64,000 bases of DNA. Source: Planctomycetaceae bacterium. Lineage in GTDB: Bacteria > Planctomycetota > Planctomycetia > Planctomycetales > Planctomycetaceae. The notes beneath the pieces were generated by a model. It did no database searches. It saw nothing but the letters and a program-made list of their open reading frames with translations, and was not told the DNA's origin. Positions 1 to 7,701 of the stretch are shown here, piece by piece (position 1 is the first letter of the stretch; every line of letters starts with the position of its first letter). The stretch is from assembly GCA_021732785.1 (NCBI GenBank), contig JAKFUG010000017.1, forward strand, positions 115,352 through 179,351, read 5' to 3'. The position numbers and the translations under genes are program-made.

Positions 1-491
1 ATATCCTTGAAAACGAACTTGAAACCCGGGTATTTCGGGGCAACGGTATTTTGCAGGAACGGCTTGGCTTGCTGACACCGCGGGCAATCGTGCCGGACGA
101 ATACTTCCACGGTGAGCGCTTCATCCAACCGACCGGGCGTGATTTTTTCATCCCAGCCGTGATCGAACCGACCGGCGACATAGAACGCGGGCAGCCCCGG
201 TTTTTCGACTTTGAAGTGCTCCGCGATTTTGTAGAACCGTTCGAGGTTCGACTCCTTCGCTTCGACATCGCGATAGACGACTTTGAGGCCGGGGCGAGCG
301 GCGTAGGTCTTGTCGACGAAGGCCCGCGCTTCCCCCGAGCGTTCGTTGTCGCCCCGCACGAAGACTTCGAGCACCACGCAGCGGGTTTCCGCCGCGTAGG
401 TTGTCGACAGCGGGGCAAAGCTGGTTAACACGGCGAGCAGCGCGAAAACGCGGGTTCGCCAAACGGTGATCAGGGGGGGCATCGCATCCAT
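1..491 (-). CDS. exported thioredoxin/glutaredoxin-fold protein, 3' end outside window
   Basis: The reading frame is open on the minus strand from ATG 491 (or 482) to the left edge, so only the first 163 codons are present. An N-terminal hydrophobic stretch (RVFALLAVLTSFAPL) followed by TYAAE looks like a cleavable signal peptide. Two successive thioredoxin-like beginnings can be read: EVFVRGDNERSGEARAF near residue 40, with no Cys pair, and VEVFVRHDCPRCQQAKPFL near residue 130, carrying a CPRC redox-type motif. It is inferred to be a periplasmic dithiol/disulfide or metal-linked redox protein; the missing C-terminus decides the family. Thioredoxin-fold assignment is reasonably firm, the specific role is unknown. 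Confidence 0.65.
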   Translation of the reverse strand, partial: MDAMPPLITVWRTRVFALLAVLTSFAPLSTTYAAETRCVVLEVFVRGDNERSGEARAFVDKTYAARPGLKVVYRDVEAKESNLERFYKIAEHFKVEKPGLPAFYVAGRFDHGWDEKITPGRLDEALTVEVFVRHDCPRCQQAKPFLQNTVAPKYPGFKFVFKD

Positions 492-588
492 ACTGCCAAC
501 TTGCCACGCGACTCCCTGCCGCGAAGGATTTACCTGTTGCCGAAAATCAACTTTGCGCTGACAAAATATAGCGCCGCGATAAACTCGG

Positions 589-1113
589 TCAACTTGGTAA
601 AGTCGGCTTATCGAGAAATGCCGGCTGAATCGCCTGGCTGTCGAAGATTTGCAGCACTCGGCTCAGAATTCCGTCGCGGAACGTGTACCATTGTACCCAG
701 TGGACCGTGTAATCCCGCTGGGTGGCTACGACACGGCCGGTTTCATAACCCATCACCAGCACCGCGGATTCCTGTGCCACCACGCCGAGAATCCGCGGAA
801 ACTGATTTTCGAGCATTCCAAAGTTCCGGCCGATGGCGGCGAGCGCATCCTCGCGGCCTTTCCAGCAGCCGACGATCGGAATCTCCGGCGGGCCGATGAT
901 TTCCAGTTCAAACCCCGCGGAAATCAGTTCGCCGATCGCCACATAATTTTGCAGCGCAATGGCGGTGTAAACCGACTGAATCGACCGGACCATCCGCATG
1001 CCGGGGCTGTCTTCAGTCGCGCGGGGATCACCGGCTCGATACGAGTCCATGAGGCGATCAAGAAACGAGCGCTCCTCGCCGATCGTCATCGTGGCCCCGT
1101 CAAATCGTGACAT
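589..1113 (-). CDS. SnoaL/NTF2-like domain protein
   Basis: This 174-residue cytoplasmic protein has the features of the SnoaL/NTF2-like alpha+beta barrel superfamily: a helical N-terminal half (SFLDRLMDSYRAGD), a central CWKGREDALAAIGRNF segment and a C-terminal sheet with VHWVQWYTFRDGILSRV. Family members range from isomerases to non-enzymatic ligand binders, so no reaction is assigned. The start is ATG 1113; a second ATG at 1089 (MTIGEERSF) is equally possible because neither has a strong ribosome-binding site. It lies 22 bp after the start of the TRIC-like gene upstream on the same strand side, and may be co-transcribed with it. Confidence 0.7.
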   Translation of the reverse strand: MSRFDGATMTIGEERSFLDRLMDSYRAGDPRATEDSPGMRMVRSIQSVYTAIALQNYVAIGELISAGFELEIIGPPEIPIVGCWKGREDALAAIGRNFGMLENQFPRILGVVAQESAVLVMGYETGRVVATQRDYTVHWVQWYTFRDGILSRVLQIFDSQAIQPAFLDKPTLPS

Positions 1114-1135
1114 TGACGAGCGCGAGAACGATGAG

Positions 1136-1756
1136 TCACTCGGAGGATTCTTGCGTATCGAATTCCGGTAGCCGCAGATGCCATTTGAGGGCCGCTAGTC
1201 TCAATGCAAAAATGAGGACCGCTCCACTGATCAGGTTCGCGGGTGAGCCTCCGCCGACAGCGGTCACCATTAGGTAGACAGTGGCCCCCGCGAGTGCTGC
1301 CGTCGCATACAAATCGATGTGCGCCCGGAACACCAGCGGAACTTCCCCACAAAGCACATCGCGAATCATCCCACCGGCGACCCCCGTTGTCACGCCCAGA
1401 ACCAGGCACACCGGCCAGGCATGTCCGAATTGCCAGGTCTTGGCAGTCCCCAGCATCGTCACAAAGGCCAAACTTACGGCATCGATAATCTGCAGCGTTT
1501 GTGTCGGCGGGGAAACGTATCGGAACAGGACAAAGGCGATCAACGCCGCCGTCGCACCGGTGACGACGAACGACGCGTCTTCAATCCAGAACACGGACTT
1601 CTGCAGCAGTAGATCGCGCAGCGTCCCGCCTCCCACCGCGGCGACCAGCCCGAGCACAATCACGCCGAAAAGATCGATGCGCTTTCCCCGCGCGGCGAGC
1701 GCACCGGTGGCAGCCCCGAACATGACCGCGAAATGTTCGAACAGATAGCGTGTCAT
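1136..1756 (-). CDS. trimeric intracellular cation channel (TRIC/UPF0126) family membrane protein
   Basis: The 206-residue protein is almost entirely hydrophobic, with about seven membrane segments. It shows the duplicated glycine-rich signature of the TRIC/UPF0126 family: AAVGGGTLRDLLL near residue 40 and GVAGGMIRDVLCGEVP near residue 125. Prokaryotic TRIC proteins form trimeric cation-permeable channels in the inner membrane; other members have been proposed to carry glycine, so the substrate is open. Length matches the family (about 200 residues). Start ATG 1756 precedes the first hydrophobic segment directly. Confidence 0.88.
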   Translation of the reverse strand: MTRYLFEHFAVMFGAATGALAARGKRIDLFGVIVLGLVAAVGGGTLRDLLLQKSVFWIEDASFVVTGATAALIAFVLFRYVSPPTQTLQIIDAVSLAFVTMLGTAKTWQFGHAWPVCLVLGVTTGVAGGMIRDVLCGEVPLVFRAHIDLYATAALAGATVYLMVTAVGGGSPANLISGAVLIFALRLAALKWHLRLPEFDTQESSE

Positions 1757-1798
1757 GAATCGCGATGATTTGTGGGGAGGCGAGCACTCAGACCGCCG

Positions 1799-2644
1799 TT
1801 AGCGCGGCGTGGTGACGTTGAATTCCAACCGCTCGGCGGCGAAGCGGATGGTGCTACCGGACACAGGCTTCGGCGGCAAGTTCGCGGATTCCGTCACATC
1901 CACTTCCATCCGGTCCGCGGTGAGGACGATGGTGTCATGACCGCGCGACGGCTTGGGCAACACCGCCCACGGAAGATCGATCGGTCGCCACGTCCCTGTG
2001 CGGTCGGCGACATCGATCGCCGCCAGCGCGTGTGTCGTCGCATCGAGTTCGACACGCAGTTGAGGACAGAACAAGCGTTGAGCATCATCCTTCGGGACAG
2101 CGTGCAGGACGGTGACGTCTTCGCGCGTTGCTTCCTGTGTCCAAGTGAAATCGTGGGCGAGATTCTGGGCTTCAACAGACGAAGACAACCGCATGACGGC
2201 ATCGAGCGCGACGGCCGAAAGCCAGGGTTGATGACGCCGGGCTAACCATTTCTTCTCAGCGGGGGACCATGCCGGATGCGCACTCGATGCTTCCGCCCAA
2301 TCGCGGAGCAACTCCGTAACGGTAGCGGGTTGTTCGACATGTCGCGCGGGGCCAACTTCCGTCAATCGCAAACGCTGCGGGGCGGGCTGGATGCACGTGG
2401 CGATTGGTTCCGCGCATTCCGCTTCGCTGTGAGCGGCCGGGATCACCAGACCGCCGGTGTGGAAATAAGTGGCAATGCGGTCCGAATGGCGTGCCGCCGC
2501 GGGCAACATGCAGGTGGCCACCGGAGCCGGGCAATCGGATTCCGCAGCGGACCAACCGGTGAGGCAGGCCCCCAGAGTGATTGCACAGGCAACCGGGCCG
2601 CGGGTTGATTTCCGAATCGCAGACAGACGAAATCGAATCGGCAT
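1799..2644 (-). CDS. exported protein of unknown function with duplicated Cys-Pro motif
   Basis: I choose ATG 2644 because a GGAGGGG ribosome-binding site sits just before it; an upstream-extended frame would overlap the neighbouring membrane gene. The 281-residue product begins with a basic region and a hydrophobic segment (VACAITLGACLTGWSAAES), suggesting export. A short motif is repeated, CPAPVATCMLPAA near residue 38 and CAEPIATCIQPAP near residue 74, giving four Cys. The C-terminal half (about residues 130-280) is predicted beta-rich with repeated forms such as MEVDVTES and LEFNVTTP, vaguely like LolA-type carriers. No family is claimed. Confidence 0.6.
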   Translation of the reverse strand: MPIRFRLSAIRKSTRGPVACAITLGACLTGWSAAESDCPAPVATCMLPAAARHSDRIATYFHTGGLVIPAAHSEAECAEPIATCIQPAPQRLRLTEVGPARHVEQPATVTELLRDWAEASSAHPAWSPAEKKWLARRHQPWLSAVALDAVMRLSSSVEAQNLAHDFTWTQEATREDVTVLHAVPKDDAQRLFCPQLRVELDATTHALAAIDVADRTGTWRPIDLPWAVLPKPSRGHDTIVLTADRMEVDVTESANLPPKPVSGSTIRFAAERLEFNVTTPR

Positions 2645-2748
2645 GATTCCCCTCCCTGGCCCGTGACGCGAGCATCCGTGCTCGCAAACAGCCGGGGTTG
2701 TAAACCAGATCTGTAAAGGCGCGAAGATCGAGTTGACCGGGTTCGCCG

Positions 2749-3534
2749 CTATTTCTCCGTGGCGCGGTCCAGGATCATGATCTTTTGCCAGATGTGACGG
2801 GCGAGATCGTTCGTTAAACGGGTCAGTTCGTCGGCGGCTTCCACAGCGTCGGCATCGGGAAATTCCTGCACGTAAATCGCGGCGATCTTCCCGATGACCG
2901 ACAGAATCTCCGTGCAATAATCGAGATACCGGCCGAGTTCAAACGTCGTCATCGTGCGTTGCGGCGAGGATTGTGTCGGCTGACTTCGGGTGAGGCTTTG
3001 CGGGTCCTTCGTCAGTTGGTGCATATCCACCACGTGGGCCAACGCCCGCAATTCCCGCAGCGCGGCGAGCAACCGTTCGCGCTTCCAACGCCGTTCCACG
3101 CTGGCCAGAAAGGCGATGGCAGCACCGAGAAAGACCAAACTGCCCAGCCCGGCTTCGAACGATTGAATGAAGTGTTCAAAGACGAACAGCTCGTCGTTCT
3201 GATCCGCCTTCCATCGCACCGAGAGTCCGGCCGCGATCATGATTCCCAGCAACAGCAGAATGAGTGCCGCCACGACGAAGCGAATCCCGTAATTCGGTTC
3301 GCGAATCCGGTCCGTCCGTGCGACCGCTTCGTTGGCCACCTGCTTGACTTCGCGCGAAACCGACACCAGACCCGAGTGCGGAAACCGCTCTGCAATCCGC
3401 CGGGTCAATTGCTCCGCGGTCTCGACAATGCGATCGGGCCGCAGCGAACGATACTGCGAACCGTTCGTGGCATCACCGTGCGGCGGTGGCTGCTGCGGCG
3501 GCAATGTGGCGGATGGAGATACAGGTGCAGTCAA
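2749..3534 (-). CDS. two-pass membrane protein of unknown function
   Basis: A 261-residue protein with a Pro/Gln-rich cytoplasmic N-terminus, two hydrophobic segments (IRFVVAALILLLLGIMIAAG near residue 85 and LGSLVFLGAAIAFLASV near residue 130) separated by an acidic-aromatic loop, and a long helical C-terminal tail after KRERLLAALRELRALAHVV. The tail may be coiled-coil. No ATG is available before the first membrane segment; TTG 3534, with GGGAG 11 bases upstream, is the best start, and a stop lies in frame further up. Function is not recognised. Confidence 0.6.
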   Translation of the reverse strand: MTAPVSPSATLPPQQPPPHGDATNGSQYRSLRPDRIVETAEQLTRRIAERFPHSGLVSVSREVKQVANEAVARTDRIREPNYGIRFVVAALILLLLGIMIAAGLSVRWKADQNDELFVFEHFIQSFEAGLGSLVFLGAAIAFLASVERRWKRERLLAALRELRALAHVVDMHQLTKDPQSLTRSQPTQSSPQRTMTTFELGRYLDYCTEILSVIGKIAAIYVQEFPDADAVEAADELTRLTNDLARHIWQKIMILDRATEK

Positions 3535-3719
3535 GATGCCGGTGACTCCCGAGGCGACAGGGATGTTGAATCATGAGCAATCCTCTGGAAAAACGAAACC
3601 GACTTCCGTCCGGATCAGGCGCGGGTTCTGAAAAACCGCGGTTAATCCTTTTTCGGCGGTGCGGTTTTCTCCTTGTCACCATGACTACTACCCACCAGTC
3701 TCAAAAGGAGATTTTTATC

Positions 3720-4148
3720 ATGACCATGACCACGGCTTATCTGTTGTATCTGGCGATTTGTGTCGGAATTACCATTTGGGTGGCCCGCACGCTGCGAAAA
3801 CACGGCCACGTGTTTTTGACCGAAGGGCACGATGAAAACAAAGCGCTGTCCGAAGCCCTTTCCCATCTGCTGGTCGTAGGGTTTTACCTCGTCAACCTGG
3901 GAGTGATCAGTTTCGCTTTGAAGAGTGACAGTCACGTCAGCGATGCCCAGGGGGCGATTGAATTGATCAGCGCGAAAGTCGGGACGATTCTGGTTGTCAT
4001 CGGGGCGATGCACTTTATCATTCTCGCCGTGTTCTCTTCCGTGCGACAAGGAAACGAACACCGGCGGCAAATCCATCTCCGCCGCAACGCGGTCGCGGAA
4101 CTCGCCGCGCATCGGCAACCCGTGACGGAGTTCGTGGACCCGGTGTGA
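3720..4148 (+). CDS. small integral membrane protein, first of a tandem paralog pair
   Basis: ATG 3720 follows AAAAGGAG at a good distance, which sets the start inside a longer open frame. The 142-residue product has three hydrophobic segments: TAYLLYLAICVGITIWVA at the N-terminus, LLVVGFYLVNLGVISFAL centrally, and VGTILVVIGAMHFIILAVF near the end, followed by a basic tail. It is clearly related to the gene at 4294-4644, sharing the pattern VARTLRKHG/VGRTLFTHG, LLVVGFYLVN/MLLVGFYLTN and IGAMHFIIL/LGGMHFGNL. Function unknown; homologous small membrane proteins of this type are common in planctomycetes and actinobacteria as far as I recall. Confidence 0.7.
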   Translation: MTMTTAYLLYLAICVGITIWVARTLRKHGHVFLTEGHDENKALSEALSHLLVVGFYLVNLGVISFALKSDSHVSDAQGAIELISAKVGTILVVIGAMHFIILAVFSSVRQGNEHRRQIHLRRNAVAELAAHRQPVTEFVDPV

Positions 4149-4150
4149 AG

Positions 4151-4282
4151 AGTGAGTCAAGTGTGGAGTGCCAAGTGCCGGAAGTCGACAGACACCTTCC
4201 GGCACACGAACGCAAAGAACGGGCTCCCCATTTGATGATCCGCAATTCACTTTTCCTGCACTTGACACTTGACCCTTAGCAC
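4151..4282 (+). repeat. inverted-repeat element between tandem paralogs
   Basis: The gap between the two paralogous membrane genes is filled by imperfect inverted arms: AGTCAAGTGTGGAGTGCC near 4155 against CACTTGACACTTGACCC near 4259, with an inner GTGCCGGAAG / CTTCCGGCAC pair. It belongs to the general class of long-armed intergenic hairpins in this window, but I see no second copy of this exact family. Confidence 0.5.
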
Positions 4283-4293
4283 TCGGCCACATC

Positions 4294-4644
4294 ATGTCTC
4301 CCCTGGCTTGGACATACGCCGCGTATCTGGCCGTGAGCGCCCTGATTACGGTGCTTGTGGGACGGACCCTGTTCACCCACGGCCGACCGTTTCTGGTCGA
4401 CTGTCTTGGCAACGAACGGGCCGCGGACGCCGTGAATCAAATGCTGCTGGTCGGGTTCTATCTGACGAACATCGCCTTCGTGACCCTCACACTTCGCAGC
4501 GGCATGCGGGTGATCGGCTGGTTCGACGGCAGCGAGTTGCTCAGCCACAAAATCGGCATCGTGCTGACCACACTCGGCGGCATGCACTTCGGCAATCTGC
4601 TCGTGCTGAGCATCGCACGGAAGTACAAACGACGAACCGCGTAA
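4294..4644 (+). CDS. small integral membrane protein, second tandem paralog
   Basis: A 116-residue paralog of the gene at 3720-4148, starting at ATG 4294 (MSPLAWTYAAYLAVSAL). Three hydrophobic segments are visible at about residues 5-22, 48-66 and 85-108, and the product ends in a short basic tail (ARKYKRRTA), predicting a cytoplasmic C-terminus. The pair probably arose by tandem duplication and may form a hetero-oligomer. No catalytic motif is seen and no function is proposed. Confidence 0.7.
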   Translation: MSPLAWTYAAYLAVSALITVLVGRTLFTHGRPFLVDCLGNERAADAVNQMLLVGFYLTNIAFVTLTLRSGMRVIGWFDGSELLSHKIGIVLTTLGGMHFGNLLVLSIARKYKRRTA

Positions 4645-4652
4645 ATAAAAAC

Positions 4653-4717
4653 GAGCCCGCAGCGCGAGCGCCGGGTGCATTCTCGATGCAGGAACCCGGC
4701 AGGCGCTTCGGGCTGGT
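4653..4717 (+). repeat. hairpin repeat, family A copy 1
   Basis: Arms AGCCCGCAGCGCGAGCGCC and GGCAGGCGCTTCGGGCT flank a short loop. The same family recurs at 5222-5294, 6036-6103 and 12268-12339; this is the most degenerate copy. It lies between convergent genes. Confidence 0.75.
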
Positions 4718-4720
4718 TGA

Positions 4721-5059
4721 TCACGCGGCGCGCGATGCCGACAGCAGGTCTTCGAGAACCTGAATCAGTTCCGGGAACTGAAACGGCTTTTCGAGAAAAC
4801 GGACATGCGGCTGCGAGACTTCCACCCGTGTCGAACCGATTCGGACCTGATGGGTTTCGTTCCACGCGGCATCGTCGGACTCGTTGATGTCGTCGAGATC
4901 GAGGACCACGACATCGGGCGTGGTTTCGGCGTGAAGCGGTTCGGCTCCGTGCGAGCGCGTCCGGGTCACGCTCATGCCGCGGGGTTCGAGAACGGCGCGG
5001 ACCACCGCTTCGGTGTCAGCGGAGCCGTCAATGAGCAGCACGCGCGGGGTCGCGTTCAC
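4721..5059 (-). CDS. short response-regulator receiver-like protein
   Basis: A stand-alone 112-residue protein starting at GTG 5059 with GGAAGG upstream. It keeps the receiver-domain skeleton: VLLIDG with Asp11, a phosphoacceptor-like Asp54 in VVLDLDD, and the conserved Lys91-Pro in FLEKPF. Two features are off. The usual pair of acidic residues at the N-terminus is reduced to one (IDGSAD), and the region that normally holds beta-strand 4 with its Thr/Ser is replaced by a short SDDAAWNETH-type linker. It may be a pseudo-receiver or single-domain output. No histidine kinase is nearby. Family assignment fair, phosphorylation doubtful. Confidence 0.65.
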   Translation of the reverse strand: MNATPRVLLIDGSADTEAVVRAVLEPRGMSVTRTRSHGAEPLHAETTPDVVVLDLDDINESDDAAWNETHQVRIGSTRVEVSQPHVRFLEKPFQFPELIQVLEDLLSASRAA

Positions 5060-5221
5060 AGGTCGCCTTCCGTGGTGGAACCAACCGTCGGCGAGGAATC
5101 ATTCCCCACTGACGTGGCGACCGTCCCGTCCGTGGGTTGTCGCGCGGGGGGACTGTAGTCGGATCGCGAAAACGTGTCAAAACCAGTTTTCGCGACCGTT
5201 GGTCCCCGTCCCGTGACGTCT

Positions 5222-5294
5222 AACCAGCCCGAAGCGCCAGCGCCGGGTTCGTTCTTCGAGAGAATGCACCCGGCGCTGGCGCTTCGGGCTGGTT
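5222..5294 (+). repeat. hairpin repeat, family A copy 2
   Basis: Near-perfect inverted arms of about 26 bases (core AGCCCGAAGCGCCAGCGCC against its complement) around a loop of roughly 20 bases, located just after the 3' end of the lipoprotein gene. Confidence 0.8.
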
Positions 5295-5302
5295 CGGAAG
5301 AA

Positions 5303-5998
5303 TCAGCTTCCTTCCATGATTTCGTCGGACTGGTAGTACTCGTAGAAGAACCGGCCGATTTCATCGCTCAGCCGCGAGAGGTACCGGGCTTTGAAGTTGC
5401 TGTACGTCGTTTCCGTCGACGATTCCGGCTTATGGACCGGGAACTTCGAGATCTTTTCCTTGCTGAAAATCTTGTCCGCGGTCTCGAACTCTTCGTCCAT
5501 CTTCCACACGCTGACGATCGCTTCCGACCGGCCGCGGTAGAGTGTGGCACTCCCTTCTTCATAGAGCGTGAATTCGTTGAGATCGATGTAAATCACGTAA
5601 TTCGTCTTGAAGGCCGCCCCGATTTCTTCGGGCTTGTCCCAGTCTTTGTTCGAATCGAGCCAGGCTTTCACCTGGTCGGGATTGATGACTTTGATTTTGT
5701 GTTCGTGCAGGCGGAAGGTCACGTACTTGGCGAGTTCTTCGTCGATTTTTTCGAACCCGTACTTCACTTCTTTCGGAGCGAAACAGATGACCGCGACGGT
5801 GATGTCCTTGTCGGTCATGCACTCCTTGGTTTCGCTGTCGAAGTCCGGTTCCACCGAGGGCGGGCCGCCGATGAGGTAACCCAGGAACAGCACGTAACTG
5901 CATCCCGACAACGGCAGGCAGAACGCGGCGGCTAACAGCAGGGCCGCCGCACGAGTCGGCGTGTGACGAACCGGCAATCGAGCTTCGGTCAGTGACAT
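5303..5998 (-). CDS. lipoprotein, paralog of the gene at 6115-6810
   Basis: The 231-residue product has a lipoprotein signal: basic N-terminus, hydrophobic RAAALLLAAAFCLPLSGC and lipobox LSGC ahead of Cys33. The mature part opens with DITVAVICFAPKEV and has a predicted alpha/beta order: a strand, the helix KIDEELAKYVTFRLHEHKI, then VINPDQVKAWLDSN and YVIYIDLNEFTLYEEGSATLY. The adjacent upstream gene encodes a protein of identical length with the same order (INPDQVKAWLDSN / VDPDIVAKWIDDN; YIDLNEFTLYEEGSATLYRG / WIDIDTFSLKEDDTSKLLRG). It is an outer- or inner-membrane-anchored periplasmic protein of unknown role, apparently planctomycete-specific. Confidence 0.75.
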   Translation of the reverse strand: MSLTEARLPVRHTPTRAAALLLAAAFCLPLSGCSYVLFLGYLIGGPPSVEPDFDSETKECMTDKDITVAVICFAPKEVKYGFEKIDEELAKYVTFRLHEHKIKVINPDQVKAWLDSNKDWDKPEEIGAAFKTNYVIYIDLNEFTLYEEGSATLYRGRSEAIVSVWKMDEEFETADKIFSKEKISKFPVHKPESSTETTYSNFKARYLSRLSDEIGRFFYEYYQSDEIMEGS

Positions 5999-6035
5999 GC
6001 AATCGCCTTCCTTGGCGGTGGGATGTGTTCTTCAC

Positions 6036-6103
6036 AAGCCCGAAGCGCGAGCGCCGGGTTTCTTCGTGATTCAATGCACCCGGCGCTGGCGCTACGGGCT
6101 CGT
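6036..6103 (+). repeat. hairpin repeat, family A copy 3
   Basis: Arms AGCCCGAAGCGCGAGCGCC and GGCGCTGGCGCTACGGGCT face each other across a short loop, between the two lipoprotein genes. Confidence 0.8.
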
Positions 6104-6114
6104 TAACGAGGCGA

Positions 6115-6810
6115 TCAGAAATTCTCGCCCGGACGGTGGTCGTAAAACTTGACGGCCAGCTCGGAACAGAGCCGGTCGATGTATTCCTTCTGGAACGACA
6201 GCTTGCTGCGCGACAGTTCGGAAATGGGCTGATGCGAGGGGAAAATCGACGTGAATTCGGAATTGAACGCGGAGAGGGCCACCTTGCTGTCGCCGACTTC
6301 CTGAATCTGGTAGACGCGGACGAAGCCATTGGTTCGGCCGCGGAGCAGCTTCGACGTGTCGTCTTCCTTGAGGGAAAACGTGTCGATATCGATCCAGGCA
6401 ATGAATTCGGCGTCAAACGCACCGGCCATTGCCGTGGGATCGGTTACCACGCCGCCGTTGTCGTCGATCCATTTCGCCACGATATCGGGATCGACGACGT
6501 CGACGCCGTGAACCTTCAGTCTTCGCGTGACGCCATCAATCAAATCGAAGTTCAGGCTCGACAGTTCCGATTCGACCGACGCCGGGGTCGAGCAGACAAT
6601 CGCGATGCGGTGCTTCCCTTTGCCGAGATCGGTCCCGGTCATCGACAGGAATTCCGCTTGTCGCAGCGGTTCTCCTTTGAACATTTTGCCGGCCATCACA
6701 CCCAGCGAACACCCGCCGAGCGCGAGCGCTAACAGCGCCAGCGATAACAGCGATGTCGGTGTCCCCCGGCGGAGGGGACTCCGCGACGGACAGGCGGAAA
6801 ATCGTCCCAT
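6115..6810 (-). CDS. lipoprotein, paralog of the gene at 5303-5998
   Basis: ATG 6810 (MGRFSACPSRSP) with AAGGAAG upstream is preferred to an earlier in-frame codon that would overlap the DUF2752 gene. The signal peptide LLSLALLALALGGC ends in a lipobox, with Cys34 as the lipidated residue. The mature domain shares the fold pattern and several motifs with the following lipoprotein: HRIAIVCSTPASV, VVDPDIVAKWIDDN, WIDIDTFSLKEDD, LLRGRTNGFVRVYQI. The two genes are on the same strand, separated by a hairpin repeat, and probably arose by duplication. Role unknown. Confidence 0.75.
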   Translation of the reverse strand: MGRFSACPSRSPLRRGTPTSLLSLALLALALGGCSLGVMAGKMFKGEPLRQAEFLSMTGTDLGKGKHRIAIVCSTPASVESELSSLNFDLIDGVTRRLKVHGVDVVDPDIVAKWIDDNGGVVTDPTAMAGAFDAEFIAWIDIDTFSLKEDDTSKLLRGRTNGFVRVYQIQEVGDSKVALSAFNSEFTSIFPSHQPISELSRSKLSFQKEYIDRLCSELAVKFYDHRPGENF

Positions 6811-6866
6811 GAACGCTTCCTTGCTGGTAATCCCGATCGTCCTGATCGAGTCGTTGATGGCGGCCG

Positions 6867-7361
6867 TTACAGCCACCACCGCCAGGCCCAGACCAACAAA
6901 CTCGTTCCGCCCCAGCTTGCGGTCAGGACCGCTGCGGCTGGCCACGGATCATCGACACCCCACAACCGGCCGCGATACGCACTGATGCCGCACCACGGAA
7001 TCAAGGCCACGCAACCGGCGGCCATCCAGAGCCCCGCCGGATTGGCCTGGGCACTGGCTCGAAATTCACCACGCACGAAATGAGCAAAGCTCGTCGTCAT
7101 CCCGCACCCCGGACAGGGGCCGTTGAACAACGCGCGAATCGTACATTCCGGCAGACCGAGTTGCTGGTGCGTTCCATAGCCGTTGGGATCGGGCTTCAAG
7201 TACAGCGACAGCCCGAATCCCGCGACGAGAAACACCGCCAGACCGACCAGCAGCCCGCGTCCGAACGGACTGAGCGGCTGTTCGTCCAACTCAATTTCTG
7301 CCGAGGAATCATGTTCAAAGGGAGACACGGAGTGGTATCCGGGAGGCGTGTCGCAGGGCAA
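6867..7361 (-). CDS. DUF2752 membrane protein
   Basis: This protein of up to 164 residues carries the DUF2752 signature CPGCGMTTSFAHFVRGEF near residue 95, a Cys-x2-Cys-containing loop followed by a helix, framed by hydrophobic segments (LLVGLAVFLVAGFGLSLYL; GLWMAAGCVALIPW; a C-terminal Trp-rich segment). DUF2752 proteins are small membrane proteins of unknown function found widely in Bacteroidetes, Planctomycetes and Actinobacteria. The frame has no early ATG; TTG 7361 or GTG 7328 (before SPFEHDSSAEIE) are candidate starts. The 3' end lies 56 bp before the lipoprotein start, suggesting one transcript. Confidence 0.8.
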   Translation of the reverse strand: MPCDTPPGYHSVSPFEHDSSAEIELDEQPLSPFGRGLLVGLAVFLVAGFGLSLYLKPDPNGYGTHQQLGLPECTIRALFNGPCPGCGMTTSFAHFVRGEFRASAQANPAGLWMAAGCVALIPWCGISAYRGRLWGVDDPWPAAAVLTASWGGTSLLVWAWRWWL

Positions 7362-7701
7362 GACGAAGCGCTGCGTAGCGTGTTCGAATTCCCGATTCGG
7401 CAGCCGTCTCGACCGCCATCCGGCAATTTTCGCCGTGAGGACGGCGGAATGCCATGCGGTCGTAAAGAAAATTGACTGGGGATGGGTTGTTTGCGGAATT
7501 CGCCAGATGCGGTCCCTTCTCCCCCGTCCGCGGGGGAGAAGGTGTCCGAAGGACGCATGAGGGGGCCAAGCGCTTCACAGCGTCATCGTCCCCGCTTCGT
7601 TGTTTCGGACCATGACGAAGAGGAATCGAGCACACTGGGAAGCGATCGCCCCCTCACCCTAACCCTCTCCCCCGTAGACGGGGGCGAGGGGACCGGAGGC
7701 G
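7362..7701 (+). repeat. 340-bp non-coding gap with an inverted-repeat element
   Basis: I see no gene here. Two hairpins of the same type lie at 7515-7541 (CTTCTCCCCCG / CGGGGGAGAAG) and about 7664-7690 (CCTCTCCCCCG / CGGGGGCGAGG), roughly 150 bp apart and mutually complementary, so the whole span can fold back on itself. Confidence 0.55.
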
